Shown here one piece after another: positions 26,674 through 35,575 of a DNA stretch of 64,000 nt (positions are counted from its first letter, which is position 1; each line of letters starts with the position of its first letter). Origin of the DNA: Arcticimaribacter sp965277835 (GTDB taxonomy: Bacteria; Bacteroidota; Bacteroidia; Flavobacteriales; Flavobacteriaceae); NCBI GenBank assembly GCA_965277835.1, contig OZ255841.1, positions 558,001 through 622,000 of the forward strand, in the 5' to 3' direction. The position numbers were made by a program, and so were the translations under genes. A model generated the notes under the pieces. That model searched no databases and was not told where the DNA came from. It saw nothing but the letters and a program-made list of their open reading frames with translations.

Positions 26674-27603
26674 ATGAATCAAGTCAAAGTATTTTGCCCT
26701 GCAAGTGTTGCCAATGTTTCGTGTGGCTTCGATGTACTTGGCTTTTGTTTTGACCCTATCGGTGACGAAATGATTATTCGAAAAACAGTAGAAAAAGGGA
26801 TTCGAATTTCAAAAATAACGGGTCAAGATTTACCTCTCGAAACTCACAAAAACGTTGCAGGAGTGTCGGGTTTAGCGCTTTTGGAAGAATATCCTTGTGA
26901 TTTTGGTTTTGAAATTGAAATTCATAAAAAAATTAAAGCTGGCAGCGGTATTGGAAGCAGTGCAGCTAGTTCTGTAGGTGCCGTTTTTGGAATTAATAAA
27001 CTTTTAGGAGACCCATTTGGAACTGATCAACTTATCAAATTTGCAATGAAGGGCGAAGAGTTAGCTAGCGGCGCTTTGCACGCCGATAATATAGCCCCTG
27101 CCCTTTTAGGAGGTCTTATACTTATACGTTCATGCGAAAATCTTGATATTATTTCGTTGCCAATTCCATCAGAATTATACGCAACAGTAATTCATCCAAA
27201 GATTGAAATTAAAACTTCGGAAGCAAGAAGTGCAATTAATAAAATGGTCCCGTTAGATAAAGCGACGCAACAATGGGGGAATTTAGCAGCATTAATAAGC
27301 GGATTTTATACTAATGACTACGAATTAATTCGAAGATCTCTAGTTGATAGCGTAGTAGAACCATACAGAGCTAAGTTAATTCCAGGGTTTGATATACTAA
27401 AACAAGCAGCTCTAAATGCTGGTGCTTTAGGTTCTGGTATTTCGGGATCTGGACCTTCAATATTTGCATTATCAAAAGGTGAAGAAACAGCAAATAAGGT
27501 TAAAGAAGCAATGAAAAAATCAATAACTCCTTTAGGTATTAACTTTGAAATTTATGTATCGAAAATTAACACACAAGGCGTACGTATTATATCTTCTGAA
27601 TGA
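26674..27603 (+). CDS. thrB: homoserine kinase
   Basis: This 309-residue GHMP kinase phosphorylates homoserine. Motif 1 is 'VFCPASVANVSCGFDVLGF' and the ATP loop is 'IKAGSGIGSSAASSVGA' (residues about 89-104). Motif 3 is 'AGALGSGISGSGPSIFAL' near the C-terminus. Length is standard. Its stop overlaps the thrC start in ATGA, so translation is coupled. Confidence 0.96.
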   Translation: MNQVKVFCPASVANVSCGFDVLGFCFDPIGDEMIIRKTVEKGIRISKITGQDLPLETHKNVAGVSGLALLEEYPCDFGFEIEIHKKIKAGSGIGSSAASSVGAVFGINKLLGDPFGTDQLIKFAMKGEELASGALHADNIAPALLGGLILIRSCENLDIISLPIPSELYATVIHPKIEIKTSEARSAINKMVPLDKATQQWGNLAALISGFYTNDYELIRRSLVDSVVEPYRAKLIPGFDILKQAALNAGALGSGISGSGPSIFALSKGEETANKVKEAMKKSITPLGINFEIYVSKINTQGVRIISSE

Positions 27604-28901
27604 AATATTATAGTCTAAATAAACAATCTGAACCAGTTGACTTTTTACAAGCTGTAGTTAGTGGAATAGCTCCTGATAGTGGGTTATACTTCCCTGAGGA
27701 TATTCCTCGTTTACCAAATTCTTTTTTTGAAGATATTGAGAATAAATCGATAACCGATATTGCCTATCAAGCAATTGCCCCGTTTGTCGAGAAAAGTATT
27801 CCAGAAAACGAGCTAAAAAAAATTGTCTCAGAGACGCTCAACTTTGAGCTCCCAGTTATTAAAATTGATAGCCATATAAGCACATTAGAGCTTTTCCATG
27901 GTCCAACTTTAGCTTTTAAAGATGTTGGTGCCCGTTTTATGGCACGTTGCTTTGGCTACTTCAACAAAAATAGTGCTTCACAAGAAGTTACCGTGCTAGT
28001 AGCAACTTCTGGAGACACAGGTAGTGCTGTTGCCCATGGTTTTTTAGATGTGCCTGGTATTAAAGTGGTAATATTATATCCAAAAGGTAAAGTAAGTATT
28101 TTACAAGAAAAGCAACTCACCACATTAGGGAGAAATATAACTGCCCTTGAAGTAGATTCGGATTTTGACAAGTGTCAAGAGATGGTCAAAACAGCTTTTT
28201 TGGATAAAGACATTACAGGAGAACGACAATTAACATCTGCCAATTCAATTAATGTTGCGCGGTGGCTACCACAAATGTTTTACTATTTTGCCGCTTATAA
28301 AGAACTTAAAAAACTTAATAAACCTCTAGTTATTTCTGTTCCTAGCGGAAACTTTGGAAATATTTGTGCTGGACTTATAGCCTATAAAATTGGCTTACCA
28401 ATTGACCATTTTATTGCAAGTACAAATATTAATGACATTGTTCCTCAATATTTAAAAACTGGAGTATATAAACCGAAACCATCTTTACCTGCAATTTCAA
28501 ATGCTATGAATGTTGGTAACCCCTCTAATTTTGTTAGAATTCTTGAGCTATTTAACAATGACCTTAATTTATTAAAAGAAAAACTTTCGGGCTATTCCTA
28601 TACAGATGATGACACTCGGCAAGCAATGAAAGATATCTATAATAGCTCAGGCTATATTGCAGACCCACACGGAGCAGTTGGCTATTTAGGGCTAGAAGAA
28701 TATCTAAGAAATCACCCTAATAAACAAGGGGTTTTTATCGAAACAGCGCATCCTGCAAAATTCTTAGATACTGTAGAAGACACGCTCAAAATAAAAATTG
28801 ATATACCAGAACGTCTTAGTGCAACTCTTTCTAAAACTAAAAGAAGCATTGAAATTAAGAATTATAGCGACTTGAAATCTTACTTATTAGAAACAAATTA
28901 A
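27600..28901 (+). CDS. thrC: threonine synthase
   Basis: This 433-residue PLP enzyme converts phosphohomoserine to threonine. The PLP lysine lies in 'HGPTLAFKDVGARFMA' (residues about 100-115). Other conserved segments are 'VATSGDTGSAVAHGF', 'TSANSINVARWLPQMFYYF' and 'SVPSGNFGNICAGL'. The N-terminal 'YYSLNKQSEPVDFLQAV' is typical of the longer bacterial form. It ends the operon. Its TAA stop shares TTAA with the stop of the convergent aminopeptidase gene. Confidence 0.96.
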   Translation: MKYYSLNKQSEPVDFLQAVVSGIAPDSGLYFPEDIPRLPNSFFEDIENKSITDIAYQAIAPFVEKSIPENELKKIVSETLNFELPVIKIDSHISTLELFHGPTLAFKDVGARFMARCFGYFNKNSASQEVTVLVATSGDTGSAVAHGFLDVPGIKVVILYPKGKVSILQEKQLTTLGRNITALEVDSDFDKCQEMVKTAFLDKDITGERQLTSANSINVARWLPQMFYYFAAYKELKKLNKPLVISVPSGNFGNICAGLIAYKIGLPIDHFIASTNINDIVPQYLKTGVYKPKPSLPAISNAMNVGNPSNFVRILELFNNDLNLLKEKLSGYSYTDDDTRQAMKDIYNSSGYIADPHGAVGYLGLEEYLRNHPNKQGVFIETAHPAKFLDTVEDTLKIKIDIPERLSATLSKTKRSIEIKNYSDLKSYLLETN

Positions 28902-30505
28902 TTCTCTAATTCGGGTAAAAGAAATTGGTCCAAAGGACTAGGCTCTTTCATCAATTTTTCTATTTCCTCCCAAGTTCTAGGAGCATTTGCAGATAAATTT
29001 AAAGGGCCATCTTCTGTTACCAAAATATCATCTTCGATACGTATTCCAATGCCCCACCATTTAGGGTCACAAGGACTCCCCTCAGGAATATAAATTCCAG
29101 GTTCAACAGTAATAACTGCATTAGCTTTTAATGGGCCATAATTTGATAAGTCATGAACATCTAAACCGATATGATGAGAAGCACCATGTGGAAAATATTT
29201 TCTAAAATCATTTTTATTGTCTATTATCCCTAAACGTAATAACCCCTCTGTCACTACTTTTTGTGTCGCACGCGTAATTTGACCTACTGAATTTCCTACT
29301 TGAGCAGCTTTAATTCCAGCATTTTGAGCTTCATAAACAACTTCATATAAAAGACGTTGTGGTTCAGAAAAAGTACCGTCTTTTGGAATAGTACGTGTAA
29401 TATCCGCCGTATAACCTTCGTATTCTGCTCCCAAATCCATTAAAACCAAATCAGAGTCTTTCCCTAACTTGTCATTTTCTATGTAATGCAATATGCATGC
29501 ATTAGAGCCCGCACCTACAATAGATGGATAGCCCTCGTAAGCAGCTCCATATTTTTTAAAAACAAACTCATGAATACCTTGAATTTCTCGCTCTGACATA
29601 TCAGGTCGCATTGCTTTCATTACTTCTCTTTGCCCAATAACAGAAATATTTATAGCCTTTTTAAGTAATATAAGTTCTTCTTTTGTTTTAACGTCTCGTA
29701 GGTCTCCTAAAAGTTGACCTAATAATTCTACATCAAATAATTGGTCTTTTAACAAAAATGCTGCTTTCATCTTTAAATCATCGGGGACTTCAAGCGATGT
29801 GGTTTCCATAAAACTTTGCAAGGCTTCGTCTTTTGCTATAGACGGATCTCTTTTAGAGTACCACTCTATATCGTCCTTTAAGTCTTCTATGCTTTCGCTA
29901 GTAACTGTTCTAAGTTTTCTATGTAAACTATGAAGGGTTCGGTTAAAATCAACAGGATAATTGATTTGCCCCTTAAATACACGTTGCATATCATAAAGAT
30001 CATAAGGGTCGTTCTTTTTGTTTCGAACATCGTTTTCAAAATCAAAAATTAAAACCTCGTCAAAAGAAGAGAAGGATAACGGGTTGCTTATAAATTCTTC
30101 TCGTAAAGCAATACGTTCAAAGCCCAAAGCCTTTGCTCCATCAATTCCTAAACGAGTTCCATTTCTTTGTTCTTGAAAAGCATTGCGTTCCTGGATAAAT
30201 ATTTTTTCTTTATAAGTTCCTTTTTCATCCGTTTGAGAATCCTTATATATAACCAATACGGCTTGAGGTTCTCTCCAACCTGTTAGATAATAAAAATTTG
30301 GATCAGGATGATATACATAATCAACATCATTAGCTCTATTTCTTACAGGGTTTGAAAACAATATTGCTACACTATTCTGAGGCATAGATTCTCGTAAAGC
30401 TTCACGTTTTCCTTTATGAAACTCAGGAGTTAATATAGCGTCTTGAGCCTTAATAGGTGCTGATAAAAAGACAAAAGTCATTAAAAAAAGAAACGGTTTT
30501 TGCAT
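28898..30505 (-). CDS. exported aminopeptidase P-family metallopeptidase
   Basis: This 535-residue protein has a signal peptide (MQKPFLFLMTFVFLSAPIKAQ), so it acts outside the cytoplasm, unlike E. coli PepP. The N-terminal creatinase-like domain is followed by the M24 pita-bread domain. Metal ligands are visible: Asp in 'VLMDLGAEYEGYTADITRT' (two), His in 'HGASHHIGLDVHD', Glu in 'VEPGIYIPEG' and Glu in 'GIRIEDDILVTEDG'. It would release N-terminal residues before proline. A -7 box (TATTTTTG, minus strand) lies 21 bases before the start codon. Confidence 0.88.
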   Translation of the reverse strand: MQKPFLFLMTFVFLSAPIKAQDAILTPEFHKGKREALRESMPQNSVAILFSNPVRNRANDVDYVYHPDPNFYYLTGWREPQAVLVIYKDSQTDEKGTYKEKIFIQERNAFQEQRNGTRLGIDGAKALGFERIALREEFISNPLSFSSFDEVLIFDFENDVRNKKNDPYDLYDMQRVFKGQINYPVDFNRTLHSLHRKLRTVTSESIEDLKDDIEWYSKRDPSIAKDEALQSFMETTSLEVPDDLKMKAAFLLKDQLFDVELLGQLLGDLRDVKTKEELILLKKAINISVIGQREVMKAMRPDMSEREIQGIHEFVFKKYGAAYEGYPSIVGAGSNACILHYIENDKLGKDSDLVLMDLGAEYEGYTADITRTIPKDGTFSEPQRLLYEVVYEAQNAGIKAAQVGNSVGQITRATQKVVTEGLLRLGIIDNKNDFRKYFPHGASHHIGLDVHDLSNYGPLKANAVITVEPGIYIPEGSPCDPKWWGIGIRIEDDILVTEDGPLNLSANAPRTWEEIEKLMKEPSPLDQFLLPELEN

Positions 30506-30526
30506 ATTATTTTTAATTATTCAAAT

Positions 30527-30534
30527 CAAAAATA
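30527..30534 (-). promoter_or_regulatory. -7 box for the aminopeptidase P gene
   Basis: The minus strand reads TATTTTTG, a full TAnnTTTG match 21 bases upstream of the ATG at 30505. No properly spaced -33 element is visible. Confidence 0.38.
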
Positions 30535-30592
30535 AGCTAAAAAACAACTTATCTTTACTAAGATATTATAATAATAACTAATTTTCAGGAAA

Positions 30593-31684
30593 ATGTTGCA
30601 AACTACTTTATATAATACTCACATTAAACTTGGTGCTAAAATGGTTTCTTTTAGCGGTTTTTTAATGCCCGTACAATACGAAGGTGTAACCAAAGAACAC
30701 CATACTGTACGCAATAATGTAGGCGTTTTTGATGTTTCTCATATGGGAGAGTTTTTTGTAGAAGGTCCCAATGCTCTTCCTCTGTTACAAAAAATTTGCA
30801 GTAATGATATTGCAAAATTAGTTCCTGGTAAAGCACAATATAATTATTTACCTAATACTACAGGAGGCGTAGTTGATGATTTAATAGTTTACCAATTAGA
30901 ACAAGAACGTTATTTATTAGTGGTAAATGCATCAAATATTGAAAAAGACTGGAACTGGATTAATAAGTATAATAAAGACTTTAGGGCAAAGCTTAGAAAT
31001 GCTTCATCAGAATATTCTTTATTAGCCGTACAAGGACCAAAAGCAATTAAAGCCATGCAAAGCCTAACCACAGCAGCTTTGGATGAACTTCCGTTTTATG
31101 CTCATACTACAGCTAATTTTGCTGGTATAGATGATATTATTATTGCAACTACTGGCTATACTGGTTCGGGTGGACTAGAATTATATATTCCTAATAAATT
31201 TATTCAAAAAATATGGGATGCAATAATGGAAGCTGGAGAACCTTATGGAATTGCACCTATAGGACTAGCAGCACGTGACACACTAAGGTTAGAAATGGGA
31301 TATTGCCTATATGGAAATGAAATACACGAAAACCAATCCCCTATAGAAGCTGGCTTAGGATGGGTTACTAGGCCTCAAACTAATTTTATAAACTCCGAAA
31401 CAATCGTAATTCAAAAAACAGAAGGCGTAAATAATCGTCTCGTAGGTATTGAGCTTCAAGAACGTGGAATACCTAGGACAGGGCATGAGATTTTTGACCT
31501 TAATAAAAATAAAATTGGACATGTAACTTCTGGGACACAATCTCCTAGCTTAGGGAAAGGCATAGGTTTAGCCTACGTCCCTAAAAACCATAGCACAGAA
31601 GGCACATCACTCCTACTTCAAATACGCAATAAAATGCTTTCTATAAAAGTTGTTTCGCTTCCGTTTTATAAAAAAGAAACCTAG
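30593..31684 (+). CDS. gcvT: glycine cleavage system T protein (aminomethyltransferase)
   Basis: This 363-residue tetrahydrofolate-dependent enzyme of the glycine cleavage system has conserved segments 'GAKMVSFSGFLMPVQYEG', 'GVFDVSHMGEFFVEGP', 'GGVVDDLIVYQL', 'TGYTGSGGLELYIP', 'GLAARDTLRLEMGYCLYGNE' and 'PIEAGLGWVT'. The catalytic Asp is in AARDTLRLE-type context. The usual C-terminal barrel is intact. It stands alone here; gcvH and gcvP are elsewhere. No glycine riboswitch fits in the 87-base upstream gap. A near -7 box TAATTTTC lies just before the start. Confidence 0.95.
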   Translation: MLQTTLYNTHIKLGAKMVSFSGFLMPVQYEGVTKEHHTVRNNVGVFDVSHMGEFFVEGPNALPLLQKICSNDIAKLVPGKAQYNYLPNTTGGVVDDLIVYQLEQERYLLVVNASNIEKDWNWINKYNKDFRAKLRNASSEYSLLAVQGPKAIKAMQSLTTAALDELPFYAHTTANFAGIDDIIIATTGYTGSGGLELYIPNKFIQKIWDAIMEAGEPYGIAPIGLAARDTLRLEMGYCLYGNEIHENQSPIEAGLGWVTRPQTNFINSETIVIQKTEGVNNRLVGIELQERGIPRTGHEIFDLNKNKIGHVTSGTQSPSLGKGIGLAYVPKNHSTEGTSLLLQIRNKMLSIKVVSLPFYKKET

Positions 31685-31809
31685 TAAGAAAAATTGATAG
31701 CTAAAAATCAAGCGGTTAGCATTCTTAATATCTCTATAATTTTTACTTAATTTGCTTTCTAAAGAAGTCTTAAACTTACACACAATAAGGTTTTGCTATA
31801 AAACATGTT

Positions 31810-32247
31810 ATGGAAACAATCGGACGAGTAGATATTGTAGATTTTCCTGAATTGCAACTACAAGGGATTAATATCAAAGTTGATACTGGAGCTTATACGT
31901 CGTCTATTCATAGTCATGATATACAAGAAGTAGAGTTAAAAGGCGAAAAGTATATTAAATTCAAACTCTTAGACCCTAGTCATCCAAAATACAATGGCAA
32001 AGTATTTAAAGTAAAAGATTATACGGAAAAACAAATTAAAAGCTCATTCGGGAACATTGAAAACCGATTTATTATCAAAACAATTATTGTGCTTTTTGGC
32101 AAAGATTACCCCATTGAATTGTCACTTAGTGAAAGGAATGGCATGAAATTTCCAATATTGCTTGGAAGAAAATTTATAAATAAAAAATTCATTGTAAATA
32201 CTGCTTTAAAAAACATCTCATTTAAATTAAAACAAAAAAATAACTAA
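31810..32247 (+). CDS. RimK-associated retropepsin-like protease (RimB type)
   Basis: This 145-residue protein has the aspartic-protease-like motif VDTGAYTSS (Asp25) and a C-terminal 'FPILLGRKFINKKFIVN' strand. Both define the small family annotated as 'ATP-dependent zinc protease' or RimB, which accompanies rimK. In other bacteria it is thought to process polyglutamylated proteins. The gene lies 24 bases before rimK and runs in the same direction, which supports the assignment. Whether it uses Asp or metal chemistry is not settled by the sequence. Confidence 0.82.
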   Translation: METIGRVDIVDFPELQLQGINIKVDTGAYTSSIHSHDIQEVELKGEKYIKFKLLDPSHPKYNGKVFKVKDYTEKQIKSSFGNIENRFIIKTIIVLFGKDYPIELSLSERNGMKFPILLGRKFINKKFIVNTALKNISFKLKQKNN

Positions 32248-32271
32248 CCTTATATTTTATAATTCTAGTAT

Positions 32272-33144
32272 ATGAAAATTGTAATTTTATCAAGAAACCC
32301 AAGGCTTTATTCTACAAAAAGGTTAGTAGAAGCAGCTACATCAAAAGGTCATGAAGTTGTTGTTGTTGACCATTTAAAATGTATTATTGAACTTGAAAAA
32401 AAGAGCCCAAGAATCTATTATAATGGCACATACTTAAAAAACATAGATGCTGTTATTCCACGAATTGGAGCTTCGGTTACTTTTTATGGTACAGCAGTAG
32501 TTCGTCAATTTGAAATGATGAACACCTTTACAGCAATCGAATCTCAAGCATTGATAAGGTCTCGAGATAAATTAAGGAGTTTGCAAATACTAGCTAGAGC
32601 TGGTGTTGGTTTGCCAAAAACTATATTTGCAAACTATGCAAAAGACGTTGATCATGTAATTAATTCTGTCGGAGGGGCTCCTTTAGTGATTAAACTACTA
32701 GAAGGCACACAAGGTTTAGGAGTTGTTTTAGCAGAAACTCATAATGCAGCAAACTCTGTTATTGAAGCTTTTAATGGTTTAAAAGCCAGAGTAATTGCAC
32801 AAGAATTTATCAAAGAAGCAAGCGGTGTAGATATACGTGCATTTGTAGTCGATGGTGTTGTTGTTGGAGCTATGAAACGTAAAGGAAAAGAAGGAGAATT
32901 TCGGTCAAACTTACATAGAGGCGGGAGTGCTTCGATTGTTTCATTATCCGATGAACAAGAAAACACTGCACTCAAAGCCGCTAAAGCTATGGGGCTTGGT
33001 ATTGCAGGAGTCGATATGCTACAATCTGATAAAGGGCCTTTAGTTTTAGAGGTAAATTCTTCTCCAGGCTTAGAAGGTATTGAAACAGCAACAAAAAAAG
33101 ACATTGCAAAAGAAATAATAAAGTACCTTGAAAGGAATGTCTAA
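32272..33144 (+). CDS. rimK: RimK-type ATP-grasp alpha-L-glutamate ligase
   Basis: This 290-residue ATP-grasp ligase has the RimK features: an N-terminal 'MKIVILSRNPRLYSTKRLVEAA', 'VIPRIGASVTFYGTAVVRQFEMMN', the ATP loop 'VIKLLEGTQGLGVVLAE', 'IAQEFIKEASGVDIRAFVVDG', 'RKGKEGEFRSNLHRGGSA' and the metal site 'LVLEVNSSPGLEGIE'. In E. coli the enzyme adds glutamates to the C-terminus of ribosomal protein S6. Its target here is unknown. It sits between the RimB-type protease and an M14 deacylase. The next gene overlaps its end by eight bases. Confidence 0.93.
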   Translation: MKIVILSRNPRLYSTKRLVEAATSKGHEVVVVDHLKCIIELEKKSPRIYYNGTYLKNIDAVIPRIGASVTFYGTAVVRQFEMMNTFTAIESQALIRSRDKLRSLQILARAGVGLPKTIFANYAKDVDHVINSVGGAPLVIKLLEGTQGLGVVLAETHNAANSVIEAFNGLKARVIAQEFIKEASGVDIRAFVVDGVVVGAMKRKGKEGEFRSNLHRGGSASIVSLSDEQENTALKAAKAMGLGIAGVDMLQSDKGPLVLEVNSSPGLEGIETATKKDIAKEIIKYLERNV

Positions 33145-34090
33145 TGACAAATTCTTTATCCTTGGAAAAGAAGTTAAAAAAGGAGAAAGTGCTGCTCTTG
33201 AGCTAGAGGTTGCTAAACTTCCTACAAGAAATAATTTGCGAGTACCAGTAATTGTAGAACGGGCTATTAAAGATGGCCCTGTTGTACTATTCATCGGAGG
33301 AGTCCATGGGGATGAAATTAATGGTGTAGCCATTTTACGTGATATAATTCGAAAGAAATACAATAAACCCAAAAGAGGTACTGTTATTTGTATTCCAGTA
33401 TTCAATGTACTTGGTTTTTTATATCAGCAGAGAGAATTTCCTGATGGCAGAGATTTAAATCGTATGTTCCCTGGTACTGCAAAAGGGCCATTAGCTAGTC
33501 AGTTTGCATATAAATTCACAAAAGAAATTATACCTCTGGTAGATTACATTGTAGATTTTCATACTGGCGGTGCTGAGAGAGAAAACTTTCCTAATATTAG
33601 GTGTATTCTTCAAGAACAAAACACATTGGAATTGGCTAAAATATTTGGAACACCATTTATACTTAATTCCAAAACCATTGCCAAGTCAATAAGAGAAACT
33701 ATTAAAAAAATGGGGAAAACCATTTTATTATTTGAAGGAGGGAAATCGCTTAATCTTGACAGTACAGTTATCAAATACGGAGTTGAAGGAGCTTTGAACC
33801 TTTTGAAGTTTTTAAAAATGCAAGAAGGAGAAATATCTATTAATTCTGAACCTATCATTATAAAAAAAAGTAAATGGATACGCTCTACGTATTCGGGGTT
33901 ATTTCAGTCATTTGTAAATAATGGTAGCCTAGTTAAGAAAAAGATGGTACTAGGCAAAATTTCAGACCCCTATGGGTCTTTTGAAAAAAAGATAATTGCT
34001 CCTTTCGATTGTTATGTTTTTGGTCTAAATACTGCTCCTATCGTTTATAAAGGTGATGCAATATTTCATGTCAGCATAGAAACCAATTAA
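33137..34090 (+). CDS. succinylglutamate desuccinylase/aspartoacylase-family M14 hydrolase
   Basis: This 317-residue zinc hydrolase begins 'MSNDKFFILGKEV' if the ATG at 33137 is used; a TTG at 33128 would add three residues. Zinc ligands are visible in 'FIGGVHGDEINGV' (His, Glu) and 'VDFHTGGAERENFPNIRC' (His). Substrate-binding 'GRDLNRMFPG' and a downstream 'LLFEGGKSL' with catalytic Glu are present. A C-terminal beta-rich extension follows (about 240-317). The gene overlaps rimK by eight bases. Together with the retropepsin gene this suggests ligation and trimming of an acyl- or glutamyl-modified target. Confidence 0.86.
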   Translation: MSNDKFFILGKEVKKGESAALELEVAKLPTRNNLRVPVIVERAIKDGPVVLFIGGVHGDEINGVAILRDIIRKKYNKPKRGTVICIPVFNVLGFLYQQREFPDGRDLNRMFPGTAKGPLASQFAYKFTKEIIPLVDYIVDFHTGGAERENFPNIRCILQEQNTLELAKIFGTPFILNSKTIAKSIRETIKKMGKTILLFEGGKSLNLDSTVIKYGVEGALNLLKFLKMQEGEISINSEPIIIKKSKWIRSTYSGLFQSFVNNGSLVKKKMVLGKISDPYGSFEKKIIAPFDCYVFGLNTAPIVYKGDAIFHVSIETN

Positions 34091-34146
34091 TGTTATAGTT
34101 TTAACGATAGAGCCATAAAAAAACACCTTTAGACAAAAAATAAATT

Positions 34147-34728
34147 ATGAATGATTTGAATATTATTAATAAACCAAAAGGACACTCAATTATTGAATCT
34201 AAGTGTGTTGAAATTGGGTTTACAATGCCTTCAGATTTGTATATAGGCTCATTATTAAAAACACTAATTACCTCAAAGTCAAATTCAAATTTACTTGAAT
34301 TAGGTACAGGAATAGGGTTATCTTTATCATGGATGATAGACGGAATGGACGATCTATCCAAACTTACATCTATTGACAATGATCCAAAACTAATAGATAT
34401 AGTCAAAAAAATATTTGATCACGATAAACGCGTAGAGATTATTTGTGCAGATGGAGCACAATGGATTAAAAATTATACAGGGGATAAATTCGATTTAGTA
34501 TTTGCCGACGCTTGGCCTGGTAAGTATAGCGAAACTACCGAAATTCTAAATTTAATAGCAATAGGTGGGCTATATGTTATTGATGACATGCAGCCTCAAG
34601 CTAATTGGCCCGAAGGACATCAAGCAAAAGCAGAAAAACTAATCGAATATTTAGAAAACCGAAAAGATTTTAATTTAACCAAAATGAATTGGTCAACTGG
34701 AATTATAATTGCCACAAGAAAATATTAA
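34147..34728 (+). CDS. class I SAM-dependent methyltransferase (O-methyltransferase-like)
   Basis: This 193-residue protein has motif I 'LLELGTGIGLSLSWM' (residues about 49-63), an acidic 'TSIDNDPKLIDI' and 'DLVFADAWPGKYSE'. 'GGLYVIDDMQPQANW' follows, where metal-dependent O-methyltransferases keep a catalytic Asp pair. The small size and DAWPGK/DDMQP residues fit the O-methyltransferase_24 type. The substrate is unknown. It follows the RimK module after 56 bases and may be in the same transcript. The 146 bases after it hold no recognised element. Confidence 0.75.
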   Translation: MNDLNIINKPKGHSIIESKCVEIGFTMPSDLYIGSLLKTLITSKSNSNLLELGTGIGLSLSWMIDGMDDLSKLTSIDNDPKLIDIVKKIFDHDKRVEIICADGAQWIKNYTGDKFDLVFADAWPGKYSETTEILNLIAIGGLYVIDDMQPQANWPEGHQAKAEKLIEYLENRKDFNLTKMNWSTGIIIATRKY

Positions 34729-34874
34729 CGTAATATCTCAAAAGTAACTACTTCTAATTTATTTTTGAAAACTACTCTTACTTAACAATAAATATTTTTT
34801 ATTACATTAGCTATTCGATTATTTATCTATTACATAATAAAAGTAACGTAGTAAAAACTTAAGTACCATAATAA

Positions 34875-35204
34875 ATGAAACAAGAAAACGAAAAATTTTG
34901 CCAAGAATGTGGCGAAAAAATTAATGTCAAAGCTGAAATATGCCCAAAATGTGGAGTTAGACAAGCAGGAACTGATAATCAACCAAAAGAAAAAGAAGAA
35001 GATAATAAATGGTTAATCACACTTCTCTTATGTTTCTTTTTAGGTACGCTTGGGATGCATAGATTTTATACAAAACATGTATCAGTAGGAGTAATACAGC
35101 TATTAACATTGGGCGTGTGCGGTATTTGGACACTCGTTGATTTTATTATCATCCTTGTAGGAGATTTTAAAGATGCAGATGGAAACCCAATCAAAAGTAA
35201 ATAA
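34875..35204 (+). CDS. TM2-domain protein with N-terminal zinc ribbon
   Basis: This 109-residue protein begins with a zinc ribbon (FCQECGEKINVKAEICPKCG; two CxxC pairs). A charged linker follows, then a TM2 domain: two membrane helices around 'GTLGMHRFYTKHVSVGVIQ' and 'GVCGIWTLVDFIIIL'. The conserved G-x-HRFY turn and the WxxxD motif are clear. Function is unknown. Its last 32 bases overlap the DUF2752 gene, a pairing common in this phylum. Confidence 0.85.
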   Translation: MKQENEKFCQECGEKINVKAEICPKCGVRQAGTDNQPKEKEEDNKWLITLLLCFFLGTLGMHRFYTKHVSVGVIQLLTLGVCGIWTLVDFIIILVGDFKDADGNPIKSK

Positions 35205-35505
35205 GTTAAAACATACATTTATCAGCTATTTAGCTGACCATAAACTTATTGCTAGTATCGCAGTTTATTTTATAGTATCAATTATATTAAAAATGGTACT
35301 ATCTATAGATATTCTTATTCCATGTATATGGAAATTACTTTTTCACGTTGATTGCCTTGGCTGTGGTTTAACAACCGCTATAATAAAACTCCTGCAATTT
35401 GATTTCTATGGAGCTTTTCAAGCAAATTTTATGGTGTTTTTAATTCTCCCTTTTGGCTTATTTTACTTATTTAACGACTTTTCGAAATATAGAAAAAGGT
35501 TATAA
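35173..35505 (+). CDS. DUF2752 membrane protein
   Basis: This 110-residue protein has three hydrophobic segments and the DUF2752 signature 'LFHVDCLGCGLTTAIIKLLQFDFYGA' with its C-x-x-C-G-x-T core (residues about 58-66). It starts inside the upstream TM2 gene; either ATG at 35173 or 35179 is possible. Overlap with the TM2 gene implies coupled translation. Function is unknown. Confidence 0.8.
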   Translation: MQMETQSKVNKLKHTFISYLADHKLIASIAVYFIVSIILKMVLSIDILIPCIWKLLFHVDCLGCGLTTAIIKLLQFDFYGAFQANFMVFLILPFGLFYLFNDFSKYRKRL

Positions 35506-35575
35506 AGAAAAGTTAATATTAGAGCCTCTTATTTAAAAAATATTATTTTCACATTAACAAAATAATATAAAAACG

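Noticed and set aside
33128..33136. TTG start for the M14 deacylase gene
   Set aside because: ATG at 33137 is three codons downstream and is preceded by AAAGGA. The extension adds nothing to the fold.
32739..33405. Two 111-121-residue minus-strand frames across rimK and the M14 gene
   Set aside because: Both are antisense to well-conserved enzymes and resemble no protein family.
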